Shown here: piece after piece, positions 35,401 to 44,942 of the stretch | Numbering within the stretch: position 1 is the first letter of the stretch | Layout of the letters: every line of letters begins with the position of its first letter | Assembly: GCF_964204645.1 (NCBI RefSeq) | Contig: NC_134033.1 | Location: 15,688,155 to 15,752,154 of the forward strand | From: Tubulanus polymorphus | Lineage: Eukaryota; Nemertea; Palaeonemertea; Tubulaniformes; Tubulanidae | Reading direction: 5' to 3' | DNA length: 64,000 nt | Position numbers and translations under genes: made by a program | Notes under the pieces: generated by a model | The model's input: only the letters and a program-made list of their open reading frames with translations | Databases searched by the model: none | What the model was told of the DNA's origin: nothing

Positions 35401-38400
35401 AAATTCATATTCGAATTCGAGGAAAATGAAATTTCAATTCAACGTTTTACATTATTTTCTTGTCTGTAGAATTGGACGCCGTATCCCGTCATGTTTTGTC
35501 CAAGTAGGCGGCGGTGTAGCGCTGATTATCGTGGCATTCATACCAAAAACACTGGGTGAGTCTGATTATTTAAACTGATATAAGCTCAGTGCAGAAGTTA
35601 TTGAAAATATGTAAAAATTATCGTTCGAACAAAAATCATCGGATCCGGGTATTTTTAATAGGGGGAGGTCAAAAATCCGAAGTCTATTTTTTACACGAAC
35701 TTGGTACATGAACGTGAGCGCCGAGGACAAAGTCATGCAGGAGGATTTGGGGAGGCCCCTAAGAAAGTTTTGAAAAGACAGATTTTCTGAGCATCTAGGA
35801 GTGATTCCAGTACAAAATGACTGGTAATAATCTCGCGCTGTATGTTTCTTTAAGCCAAGTTGTGAAAATGTTTTCCTGACAAAGAATAGGGGCCCGGGCC
35901 ACTTAGGTCCGACTTGGCTCCGCCACTGTGACTGTTTCCGTAAAAAATGGAATTTACATATATATATATCTCGAAAATGCCTGTCAGAATAGATAATTTA
36001 AGATATATATCATCAATTGTGGGGATGGTTCATTGATTCGATAAGGTTATTATTATCATTAGTAATTTGAAAAAGGAATCACGATGTGCTGTGTTGCTTT
36101 CTCCTATTTAAAATGCGTTAGTTTTTGTATATAGTTACTGCTTGTGTTCATTGTCAGTCACTTCGAACAGTCGGTTGTATTTTGAAAAAAAGTGTATCCA
36201 GCGTGGTAACCTTATATATCCGGTTTTCAAATTTGAGGTCAGTAACAGTGAAGATCCGTTTTAAAAAGTGAAATTAGACACGACCCCCTGTCGGTAGACG
36301 GAAATTGTGTTTAGGTTAGAATAGAGAAAATTGGACCACAACTTCCAAGCGAAATAAGTCATACGCGTTGCTAGATACCTAAATAAATTCTAACGTCAAA
36401 ACAGGTAGCACCGTCGTGTAGGTTAACCGATTTTCAGAAGCAAGTTCACATCGGCTCGGCTAATATCCGACCGTTATCGAAATCCATTAGTATCCAGTTG
36501 TAGTAGGTATTGACGAAACGGCCTATATCCACCTTTCATAGGTGGCGTTACTGGAGAACCATAAGCGTTCCCAGTCAGACGATACTATGCAAGCGTCTAT
36601 TCGTTCGAACGAAAATGATTCACCGTGAGGTGCTGCCGCTATGCCTGTCGTTAGCGGACTTTTCATGCACTAATATGAGTGGACTCTGGCAATCTATGTA
36701 CGGGGTCGATTGCCAGACTCTACTCACATTAGTGCATGGAAAATCCGCTATCGATGAGCATAGCGGCAGCACCTCACGGTGCAGTATAAACAAAGTTATA
36801 TCGTGCTGAGAGAAATTCAGTAGTTCTAAAAAGTCTTTTTGTTAGGATTTTTATCTAGAAGATCCTCGTGTATAATTTACAAGTGTGCAGCAAAACTATC
36901 TAGTTTTTGTATAATTGGTTTTGACTTGCTGGTGATCAGACAAGTATTTCGTTCGTTTGTTGTGTTAAGTCGTAATTATCGCCGTTGTTCGACTTTTTGC
37001 CCTTTCGACTAGAATATAGTTAGAATATGTTCAGGTCGTTTGTCCTGAAATCCAACGGATGGAAATGTTTGGTAGCACAGTTACTTTTTAAAAACTAAAT
37101 ACTTTGCCTAAATTTGCACATTTCAACGCGTAGAAAACACGAAGTTCCATCTCGCATTTAATCATTATATATTTAAAAAACATCGTCGATGTGTTAAACT
37201 TATGATAACTCAAATATCCGTCAGTTGGTCGTTTTACAATGTCGTCTGCTCAGAATAGCACTCTCGTCGTAACGTCATGCCGGGAAACGTTACTGCTACC
37301 GATGAAATCGATTTTCGTCGAAGCGTTTTACGTTTCTACGATTTTAAACAGCGCGTTAGCGTTGGTCGGAATCACTTCGAACATTCTCACAATCGTCACG
37401 ATCGAACGATACATTAAACGCAAATCGTATTACGTCTGTAAATTCGTAGCTTGTTTCGATTTATCGTTTCTCGTTTCGTTCGCGTTTTTGTACCCGATTC
37501 GGATTTTATACGTTTACGCTGTTCTGGCCGACGTCATGTTTCGTTTATACGGACGCAGATTCGCTTATTGGATTTCGTACACGTTCAGACTGGGCGGTTG
37601 GTTTACGTACGTATTTTCCTTCGCGTTTATATGGTTTCAAACCTCGCGTAACTGGTCGATCGTTTTGCTCAGCGTCGACCGATTGATTGTGATTTCGTTT
37701 CCGTTGCGAGCCGCGAAATTCTGGACGAAAAACAAACAACTTTTGATCGTGATTTTGATCGCTATTTCATGCGCGTTTATTAACTGGAATTTTATAATAC
37801 CGAGATCATTCCCGGCTCTTTATCGCTGGCCTTGTCTTCGATTGAACATTCTCGTTTATACTATGTATGGCGGTTATGACGTATTTAAACATACAAAGTT
37901 GTATGACTATTACGAAGATTATATCTACATATTCATAACATCAATATTACCTTCTGTATTTTTAATAAATGTTAATTTTCTATTAATGTTTGTTTTATAT
38001 CGAGCGACCCCAGCTCGACGATCTCTTCGTCGAAGCGATTCAGAAACGAATGTCGTCGATCTCCGCGCTCTCAAAAATGTCATCGCCCTCGTCGTATTTT
38101 TTCTAATCTGTGAAATCCCGGCGACGATGCCGAGATTTTTATCATTAATTGGGTACGTAATATCCAATTATCGAATGCTGGTTGCAATAAACAGAATCGC
38201 TCTCACTTCAACGGTGTTCAATTCAGTCGGTAATTTTTTCATTCTAATTTCCGCTGATGATAGATTCAGAAACTCAGCGCGACGCGCGGCGCTACCCGCC
38301 TCATCGTCTTTTTATAGGGTTGAAACGAATTAGAGAATATAAGTTTCTGCACTGAATAAATCTACCGAAGCTCATACGACTATCTACGACCTTTTCCCCA

Positions 38401-39427
38401 ACTTTCGTTGTTATTTCTTGACACTTAATTCCACGACTTTCGTACATAAAGAACAGAAAACGTGAAATTATCAAAACACGGCTCCTCAACTCTTCTCAAA
38501 ACATTCGATGATCTTACAATATCAAACTTAAGAATATTTTCATTTACAATAGAGGTTCACTGATCGGGGCTTCGCGGGTGAACTTACTCATCTGTCTTTT
38601 TTATACCGGTAGCTGATGGGACGAGTTTGGCTCCTCTGATTGTTACTGTTACTATGGTCGGCATGTTTTTCGAGGCATCGGCTTTTTCACTGGCATTTCT
38701 TTACGGACAAGAGATTTATCCGACCAGCACCAGGTAAATGTCTCCGAACTAAATAGAAACTTAGTACTTGTATTTGGATCGGTGAATGCAGCGCTTTATT
38801 GAGACAATGTTTATGAATTTATAGGAATAGTGGGTTAGGTTTGTCTTCAATGTGGGCGAGGGCTGGAGGAATGTTGGCTCCGTTTGCGGGTTATATGGTA
38901 TGTAATATTGAAATACAAGCCGTTATCACGGGTGTAATTTGATAGAACGATAACCACACTCAAACGTGGTGAACGGATAATAAGATAAAATCCCACTATT
39001 TACAGATTAAAAGAATTTAAAAACAAGAATTTTTTTATTAAATCTAAAATATTTAAAAGACACGACGTTTCGATCTCACCCTAGAGATCATCGTCAGGTG
39101 ACTTAAATTCTTTTAATCTGTAAATAGTGGGATTTTATCTTATTGTGTAATTTGAGTTCGATTCGTTTATAAGGGTTTTCATTGCTGTTGTAGATGACAA
39201 AGATCTACTGGTTTCCGGGAGTATTTCTAGGCTCTGTATCTATAATCATCGGTCTACTGGTATTATACCTTCCTGAACCGCTTGGACGTCCAATACCGCA
39301 GAAAATCGCCGACATGGATTCCTGGACGCGTCAACGATATCGACCGCCAACAGACGACAACATGGCCGACGAGCAACTTCCGGCGTTACACGAACAGAAC
39401 GAGGACGATTTAATGGAAATAAAATAG
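32434..39427 (+). CDS. SLC22-type transporter G, with nested GPCR
   Basis: Complete 10-exon gene: 32434-32614, 33060-33250, 33800-34030, 34220-34669, 35056-35147, 35226-35360, 35470-35555, 38613-38733, 38825-38897, 39194-39427; 597 aa. First exon MAARGSISSVGNPVIYIAEV. Exon 4 (GVVLSASVQIFELFPASTRT) is the longest (150 codons), with SVTQMRNLKRRLSDPRRSST in the loop. Exon 5 begins APPPEEKAETLLDVIKHP. Exon 9 reads SMWARAGGM as in D. The C-terminus is NEDDLMEIK, with no PDZ-like end. Intron 7 is 3,057 bp and contains a complete intronless GPCR on the same strand. Third positions outside exon 2 and the last exons are more G/C-rich than in the other copies, so G is probably the oldest lineage. Confidence 0.92.
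34755..35010. repeat. CAGTTCCACAGTT-type repeats, intron 4 of G
   Basis: Several opposed copies of GTGGAACTGGGTCC and GGAACCAGTTCCACAG with AACTCAGAGTTAACTC-like inner sequence, forming imperfect foldbacks. Related to 44497-44620 and 51172-51285. Confidence 0.6.
35150..35176. repeat. (TTCG)n microsatellite
   Basis: CGTTCGTTCGTTCGTTCG just after the exon 5 donor of gene G. Confidence 0.85.
35556..36590. other. Intron 7 of G, part before the foldback element
   Basis: No coding sequence is seen. At about 35690-35930, AGCGCCGAGGACAAAGTCAT through GGGCCCGGGCC to TCCGACTTGGCTCCGCCACT looks like a decayed interspersed repeat; the family is not identified. Confidence 0.4.
36591..36990. mobile_element. 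Foldback element copy 1 (36.6 kb)
   Basis: A long inverted repeat spans 36620-36781. The arm ACCGTGAGGTGCTGCCGCTA runs to GGCAATC and pairs with GATTGCCAGACTC... to ...AGCGGCAGCACCTCACGGT, with a short loop. About 200 bp of shared 3' sequence (CAGCAAAACTATCTAGTTTT...) follows. A second copy occupies 39843-40220. The left border has TTCGTTCGAACGAAAATGAT, linking it to the CGGAGCCCCG element family. Confidence 0.8.
37239..38333 (+). CDS. Intronless GPCR nested in intron 7 of gene G
   Basis: A 364-aa class A GPCR, neuropeptide-receptor-like. There is an N-terminal NST sequon at residue 6. TM1 is near 32-56 (TSN at 46-48), TM2 near 65-92, and TM3 ends in DRL (147-149) in place of DRY. TM4 is near 167-188, TM5 228-254, TM6 278-304 and TM7 317-338, with NSVGNFFIL replacing NPxxY. 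A basic third loop (RRSLRRSDSE) and a short Arg-rich tail follow. The whole gene lies on the same strand as the host transporter inside its intron. The start ATG is followed by SSAQNSTLVV; no earlier in-frame ATG is apparent nearby. Its 3' end is partly duplicated, inverted, at about 59025-59205. The ligand is unknown. Confidence 0.88.
   Translation: MSSAQNSTLVVTSCRETLLLPMKSIFVEAFYVSTILNSALALVGITSNILTIVTIERYIKRKSYYVCKFVACFDLSFLVSFAFLYPIRILYVYAVLADVMFRLYGRRFAYWISYTFRLGGWFTYVFSFAFIWFQTSRNWSIVLLSVDRLIVISFPLRAAKFWTKNKQLLIVILIAISCAFINWNFIIPRSFPALYRWPCLRLNILVYTMYGGYDVFKHTKLYDYYEDYIYIFITSILPSVFLINVNFLLMFVLYRATPARRSLRRSDSETNVVDLRALKNVIALVVFFLICEIPATMPRFLSLIGYVISNYRMLVAINRIALTSTVFNSVGNFFILISADDRFRNSARRAALPASSSFYRVETN
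38960..39150. repeat. Foldback element in intron 9 of gene G
   Basis: Arms AATAAGATAAAATCCCACTA...AATTCTTTTAATCTG pair around an inner CACGACGTTTCGATCTCACC segment with CATCGTCAGGTGAC. The outer arms match for more than 40 bases. It is absent from intron 9 of other copies. Confidence 0.8.
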
Positions 39428-39842
39428 AGAAAATCTAACGAAATTTGATAACAGTTTTTTTAAATAATTCTAGATTTTTTAATTGAATACAAATGTATAT
39501 CAAAAACGGATTGTTTCTACTAAAATCGTATCAATATTATACCTATATACATTTATAACATGTATTAATAATAAGCGATCTTTTAAAGTTATACCGCGAC
39601 TTATGAAGTTCTTTTCTATGGCGATTTTAAAACCGATCACGAATTGAGAACGGGTATTTAAATACCAATTTAGTACTTACCACGGTTTGCAGATTACTTC
39701 GTTTCCGCGAAACAAATATATCTATTTTTCACCGTGTAACCTCCGGGGTTCCATTTTTTTCTAGCTGATTACGTGGCCATGAAATCATCTTTTCGGGTCC
39801 ACGTTATCAACGAAAACGAAGAGTTTCGTGGGCCATGGAGTA
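39428..39842. other. 3' flank of gene G
   Basis: AT-rich 3' flank. At about 39735-39760 TTTTTCACCGTGTAACCTCC, then GGGGTTCC, matches one end of the CGGAGCCCCG element, adjoining the foldback copy at 39843. Confidence 0.5.
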
Positions 39843-40220
39843 TTTTATTCGTTCGAACGAAAATGATTCACCGTGAGGTGCTGCCTCTATACCTGTCGTT
39901 AGCGGACTTTCCTTGCACTAACATGAGTGGACTCTGGCAATCTCTGTACAGCGTCGATTGCCAGAGTCCACTCACATTAGTGCATGGAAAATCCGCTATT
40001 GATGAACTTAGCGGCAGCACCTCACGGTGCAGCATAAACAAAGTTATATCGTGTTGAAATTCAGTAGTTCTAAAAAGTCTTTTTGTTAGGATTTTTATCT
40101 AGAAGATCCTCGTGTATAATTTACATGTGTGCAGCAAAACTATCTAGTTTTTGTATAATTGGTTTGGACTTGCTGGTGATCAGACAAATATTTCGTTCGT
40201 TTGTTGTGTTAAGTCCGTTA
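39843..40220. mobile_element. Foldback element copy 2 (39.9 kb)
   Basis: It matches 36591-36990 over its whole length. The inverted repeat (39868-40031) has a perfect inner stretch around GAGTGGACTCTGGCAATC and its complement. The left flank again has TTCGTTCGAACGAAAATGAT. Confidence 0.8.
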
Positions 40221-40374
40221 CTTTCCGCCGTTGTTCCGGACTAGACTTCCTTTCACCCGGCGGTGCAGATAACCAAATGTCCCGGCCGGACTCTGCTTAC
40301 GGTGGAGCTTATTTTTTTCGTGGTGTTAATTCGTGTGACGACAACCAATCGTCGCCCCGACTGACCTAACAACC

Positions 40375-40392
40375 CCCTCCCCCCCCCCCATA
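40375..40392. repeat. Poly-C tract
   Basis: CCCCCTCCCCCCCCCC run; a second C run lies at about 54608-54621. Confidence 0.85.
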
Positions 40393-40439
40393 AGCACTTG
40401 CTCAGTGCCTCGTCATAGAAAACCGCCTTGCGCAGTAGA

Positions 40440-40615
40440 CAGGAGCCACCTTCTCGGTTATCTGAGTAAGTCGTCTATAGTCGAACTAAACGAAACCGAA
40501 TGTCCGTAAGTCGGAACTATATTCCGGAAATAGTTCGGAAATCAAGCGCATTCGGTTATTAGTTTCGACCACTAGTCGACTAGATACGAAAACCGAATTT
40601 GGCCCAGATTGCTGT
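40440..40615. repeat. TAGTCGACTA-family element, third copy
   Basis: It shares ACTATAGTCGAACTAAA-like, CCGAATGTCCG and ACCACTAGTCGACTAG with 944-1191, but is shorter by an internal deletion and its left end is changed. Confidence 0.65.
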
Positions 40616-41074
40616 TACATCATCTCACTGCATCTTCTCCTCATTAATAGTATTTCCGTTTAGATATAAATGATTTCCGGTTTACTTCCGGTAAGGTTAT
40701 AGAAATGCGTGGTAGGATAAGATAAGTCAAGCTTATCGTTGAACTATCGGCAGGATTCATTGTTTTCGATTGCCAGAGTCGGCAATTCCCGGTGATCCCA
40801 AAATCCGTGAGCGCCTCTGTAAATATTCTACGCTCGAGAAGAAAATCAACACTTACCGAACGACTCTAGAAACAGCTTTGAATTATTCAGAAGGAAATCA
40901 GAAATTTTATTTTGAATGGAATATTCTGGTGACACAGGTGACGCAAAATAATCAGCGCCGGGATTCACAATTGACAAAACATTAAAACATTCGATATTAA
41001 ACCGATCGAAAATGAACGAGCGGATTTAAGCTATTATAAAGGTGCATTTTCTTAGTCTTTTTAGTCTCCCAGCG

Positions 41075-41505
41075 CTAATTGGGGTCATTTTTGGCTCCAG
41101 CTCCAGCTCCGGCTCCGGCTCCGGCTCCGGCTCCAGCTTCATCTCCAGCTCCAGCCCCAGCATTGTTACCACCGTTGTCATCGTCATCATCATCAGCTGA
41201 AAACAAAGAAACGAAATATTTTCCAATCCAAATTATCGAGGACAACTCTCGAGATGGACACTATTATCCTCATTGTTATCATTCCCTTTAAATTTACTTT
41301 ATTATTTATGATTTCTTTACCTTAACTTTTATTCAACAAGTTAAGGCTGCTAACGTCACCCGATCCGTATTAGTAGTCCCTTTTGATTTTGGAGATTTTG
41401 AAAAATGTTTAATGAAACAGGTATGAACTTACCGGCTTCTGCATGCGACGTGAAGTGTAACGACAGTAGTAGGAACACGGCTCCGAGAATCAGGAAATAA
41501 CGCAT
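41075..41505 (-). CDS. Small secreted Asp/Gly/Ala-rich peptide (copy 1)
   Basis: Two coding exons, 41433-41505 and 41075-41196 (- strand), give 64 aa. The signal peptide MRYFLILGAVFLLLSLHFTS precedes a likely cleavage after HAEA. The mature part has an Asp-rich head (DDDDDDNGGNN), a Gly-Ala run of about 24 residues, and ends AKNDPN. The acceptor AG lies right before the ATG, so an untranslated first exon is expected near 41741-41820. The paralogue at 59887-60656 has the same exon phase, the same signal peptide pattern and the same NDPN-stop. The mature peptide could be a structural or matrix peptide; sequence alone does not give a function. Low-complexity composition means homology rests on the signal peptide, splice sites and promoter. 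Confidence 0.8.
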
Positions 41506-41740
41506 CTGCAAATTCAAGAAAAAAATAAACAGAATATTCTTTAATCTATACAAAGTCAAAATTGTTGCTTTTTTCGATTTCAAGCGGAAAGAGTTTACGA
41601 ACTTTTATGATACTATTTCGTCGACTTCAAATAACCTGTGAAATGATAAGAAATATAATTGTACATACTAAAATAGGGGAATGTATACAGTTGAAATGAA
41701 ATATTTAAACTATACCAACTGAAACTTCAGCGTCTCGTAC

Positions 41741-41862
41741 CTGTGAACTATTCTGCGGTTTGAACCTACTTCTAATCCCGACCAATTCTTAAACCAAACT
41801 GACGCACGTCACCTGCTTCTTACTAATTGGACGAACAGATGCCGGCAATTATATATATGAAT
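41741..41862 (-). promoter_or_regulatory. TATA box and 5' UTR exon of peptide gene 1
   Basis: On the - strand, TATATATAATTGCC (41847-41860) is followed, about 30 bases on, by a segment ending ACAG|GTACGAG at 41741, which I read as a non-coding exon with its donor. The same order occurs upstream of peptide gene 2, and the similarity extends to about 42060. Confidence 0.6.
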
Positions 41863-42061
41863 ATGTATGATTAAAACATCTCGTTAATGGAAATTCTCAA
41901 GGGCGGCGCCTTAAAATCGCGAACCATTATCGTTTTCCGATAGCAATTATAATCATAACGTTTGCCCCGATTTAGGTTGTTTTTATTTGCTGGAAAGAAT
42001 CGAAAACGAAACGAATAAATGATTGATTTACAATTAAACTGAAATATTCCATCGTAGCTGA

Positions 42062-42735
42062 GATAATGGTTTTTCACCAGCATCGAAAGAGTTCAAAGCT
42101 TTTGAAGTCAATACATGTACAATCCGCGCCTGAGGTTCAATATATGGGGTAGAAAAAGCTAAGAACTTTCAATTTATGTCTGGTTCCAAGGGGAGGTAGC
42201 AGAATCCGCACCTAGAACGACGTTAATGATACATAAGAAAAACATTAACTAATTCCAACTTTTGACTAAAGCTCGGCCGCAAAAAACGAAATCATTTTTC
42301 TGACCTCCTCAAAGTAATGGAACTGTACATTACTTTCAATATAATAAACACATTTTCCTCTCAAACCTCGAACTCATTTTGCCGGTCCCACAGTGTGGCG
42401 AGGTTTAATGTTTACGCAGCGCGAAACCTCGATCAGTTGAATAAATACAAAAGAAAATTGAAGTCAAACGTATCATTTTTTTCTGATAAATGGTGTATAT
42501 TTAATTAATTAATATAACACTGTTATTAACACATAGTTTATAATGATTTATTTCTATTTACATTCTATATCATCGTCATAATTATAATCATCTTTACAAC
42601 AACATCATTTTATCTTAATCCATTTATAATAATATTTTACCATTCACGGTGTACACGGTTATTTCGGCGGCATGAAATTTGCCCGACATTATTTTCTAAA
42701 TGATAACTAAAAACGAAGCTCCATCGCCATCGGGC
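42062..42735. other. Intergenic, AT-rich
   Basis: No gene is seen. The last 200 bp are AT-rich with TTATAATAA-like runs leading into the minisatellite. Confidence 0.5.
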
Positions 42736-44283
42736 AATCGTCGCTATAGACTGGCAAACCGGTTTACCCGATTGGGCAAACGTCGTTATAGACAGGCAAA
42801 CCGGTTTACCCGATTGGGCAAACGTCGTTATAGACAGGCAAACAGGTTTACCCGATTGGGCAAACGTCGTTATAGACAGGCAAACCGGTTTACCCGATTG
42901 GGCAAACGTCGTTATAGACAGGCAAACCGGTTTACCCGATTGGGCAAACGTCGTTATAGACAGGCAAACAGGTTTACCCGATTGGGCAAACGTCGTTATA
43001 GACTGGCAAACCGGTTTACCCGATTGGGCAAACGTCGTTATAGACAGGCAAACCGGTTTACCCGATTGGGCAAACGTCGTTATAGACAGGCAAACCGGTT
43101 TACCCGATTGGGCAAACGTCGTTATAGACAGGCAAACAGGTTTACCCGATTGGGCAAACGTCGTTATAGACAGGCAAACCGGTTTACCCGATTGGGCAAA
43201 CGTCGTTATAGACAGGCAAACCGGTTTACCCGATTGGGCAAACGTCGTTATAGACAGGCAAACCGGTTTACCCGATTGGGCAAACGTCGTTATAGACAGG
43301 CAAACAGGTTTACCCGATTGGGCAAACGTCGTTATAGACAGGCAAACCGGTTTACCCGATTGGGCAAACATCGTTATAGACAGGCAAACAGGTTTACCCA
43401 ATTGGGCAAACGTCGCTATAGACAGGCAAACCGGTTTACCCGATTGGGCAAACGTCGTTATAGACAGGCAAACAGGTTTACCAGATTGGGCAAACGTCGT
43501 TATAGACAGGCAAACAGGTTTACCCAATTGGGCAAACGTCGCTATAGACAGGCAAACCGGTTTACCCGATTGGGCAAACGTCGTTATAGACAGGCAAACA
43601 GGTTTACCAGATTGGGCAAACGTCGTTATAGACAGGCAAACCGGTTTACCCGATTGGGCAAACGTCGTTATAGACAGGCAAACAGGTTTACCCGATTGGG
43701 CAAACGTCGCTATAGACAGGCAAACCGGTTTACCCGATTGGGCAAACGTCGCTATAGACAGGCAAACCGGTTTACCCGATTGGGCAAACGTCGTTATAGA
43801 CAGGCAAACAGGTTTACCAGATTGGGCAAACGTCGTTATAGACAGGCAAACAGGTTTACCAGATTGGGCAAACGTCGTTATAGACAGGCAAACAGGTTTA
43901 CCCGATTGGGCAAACGTCGTTATAGACAGGCAAACAGGTTTACCAGATTGGGCAAACGTCGTTATAGACAGGCAAACAGGTTTACCAGATTGGGCAAACG
44001 TCGCTATAGACAGGCAAACCGGTTTACCCGATTGGGCAAACGTCGTTATAGACAGGCAAACAGGTTTACCAGATTGGGCAAACGTCGTTATAGACAGGCA
44101 AACAGGTTTACCAGATTGGGCAAACGTCGTTATAGACAGGCAAACAGGTTTACCCGATTGGGCAAACGTCGTTATAGACAGGCAAACCGGTTTACCCGAT
44201 TGGGCAAACGTCGTTATAGACAGGCAAACCGGTTTACCCGATTGGGCAAACGTCGTTATAGACAGGCAAACAGGTTCACCAGA
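42736..44283. repeat. 42-bp minisatellite, ~37 units
   Basis: Head-to-tail units of GACAGGCAAACCGGTTTACC, then CGATTGGGCAAACGTCGTTATA (42 bp). Variants are CAGG for CCGG, CAGATT for CGATT, CTGGC for CAGGC, and CGCTATA for CGTTATA. Because 42 is a multiple of three and the unit has no stop, the + strand is open for 562 codons and part of the - strand for 296. I regard the array as non-coding. Confidence 0.95.
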
Positions 44284-44496
44284 TATCTCTATTCAGTATT
44301 CCTATATCTAAAGTGTATCAGAAATAGTACAGAAGACTTCGCTCGAGTCAGATCTGTTGGGACCGTAAAATGTGCCCGACTCAAGTGATGCCCAATTTGG
44401 ATGTTATGTATTTCCAAATGTAGTATCACAAAAAACATTTTTTTTTAAAACATCCGAGTTGAACGGTTATCTCTGAGTTAATAGGATCCGACTCGG

Positions 44497-44620
44497 GCGG
44501 AGTCTACTGGATCCATTTCCACAGTTGTGAGTTAGAGTTAACTCTGAGTTAAAATTAGTTCATTTTCAATGTTTTAACTCAGAGTCAAATCTTAACTCAC
44601 GACTGTGGAACTGGGCCCTG
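44497..44620. repeat. Foldback, CAGTTCCACAGTTGTGAGTTA family
   Basis: GGATCCATTTCCACAGTTGT...GAGTTAAAA pairs with TTTTAACTCAGAGT...CTGTGGAACTGGGCCC. A relative lies at 51172-51285. Confidence 0.7.
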
Positions 44621-44839
44621 TAGTTTACTTGAAGATGAACTAGAAATTATTCTGATTTTGAGAGAGCTTGTATTTTGATATTTTTCGGTGAAGTCGAGAG
44701 CTCTTAAAAAGTAGAAACTATTGTCAAATAGTCGTCGTAGTCCGGTGTCGACCGGACGCTCGACCTCGCAAATCTCTTCGAAATAAAAGTTGATAATAAC
44801 TATATGTGACATTTACACACGCATTTTACAACTGCGCCT

Positions 44840-44942
44840 AGGGCCCAGTTTCACAAAAAAAGATTTCAGCCTAAATCGATTTACGATTAACGAAGAAATT
44901 GAATCGATTCTAAAGAGACATTTTTGTGAAAGTGGGCCCAGT
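44840..44942. repeat. Foldback, GGGCCCAGTTTCACAAAAA family
   Basis: GGGCCCAGTTTCACAAAAAA and TTTTTGTGAAAGTGGGCCC form the ends; inner arms CTAAATCGATT / AATCGATTCTAAAG also pair. Confidence 0.8.

Noticed and set aside
42700-44388. 562-codon open frame as a basic repeat protein
   Set aside because: It is open only because a stop-free 42-bp unit repeats; the other strand is also open for 296 codons, and the flanks show no coding signs.
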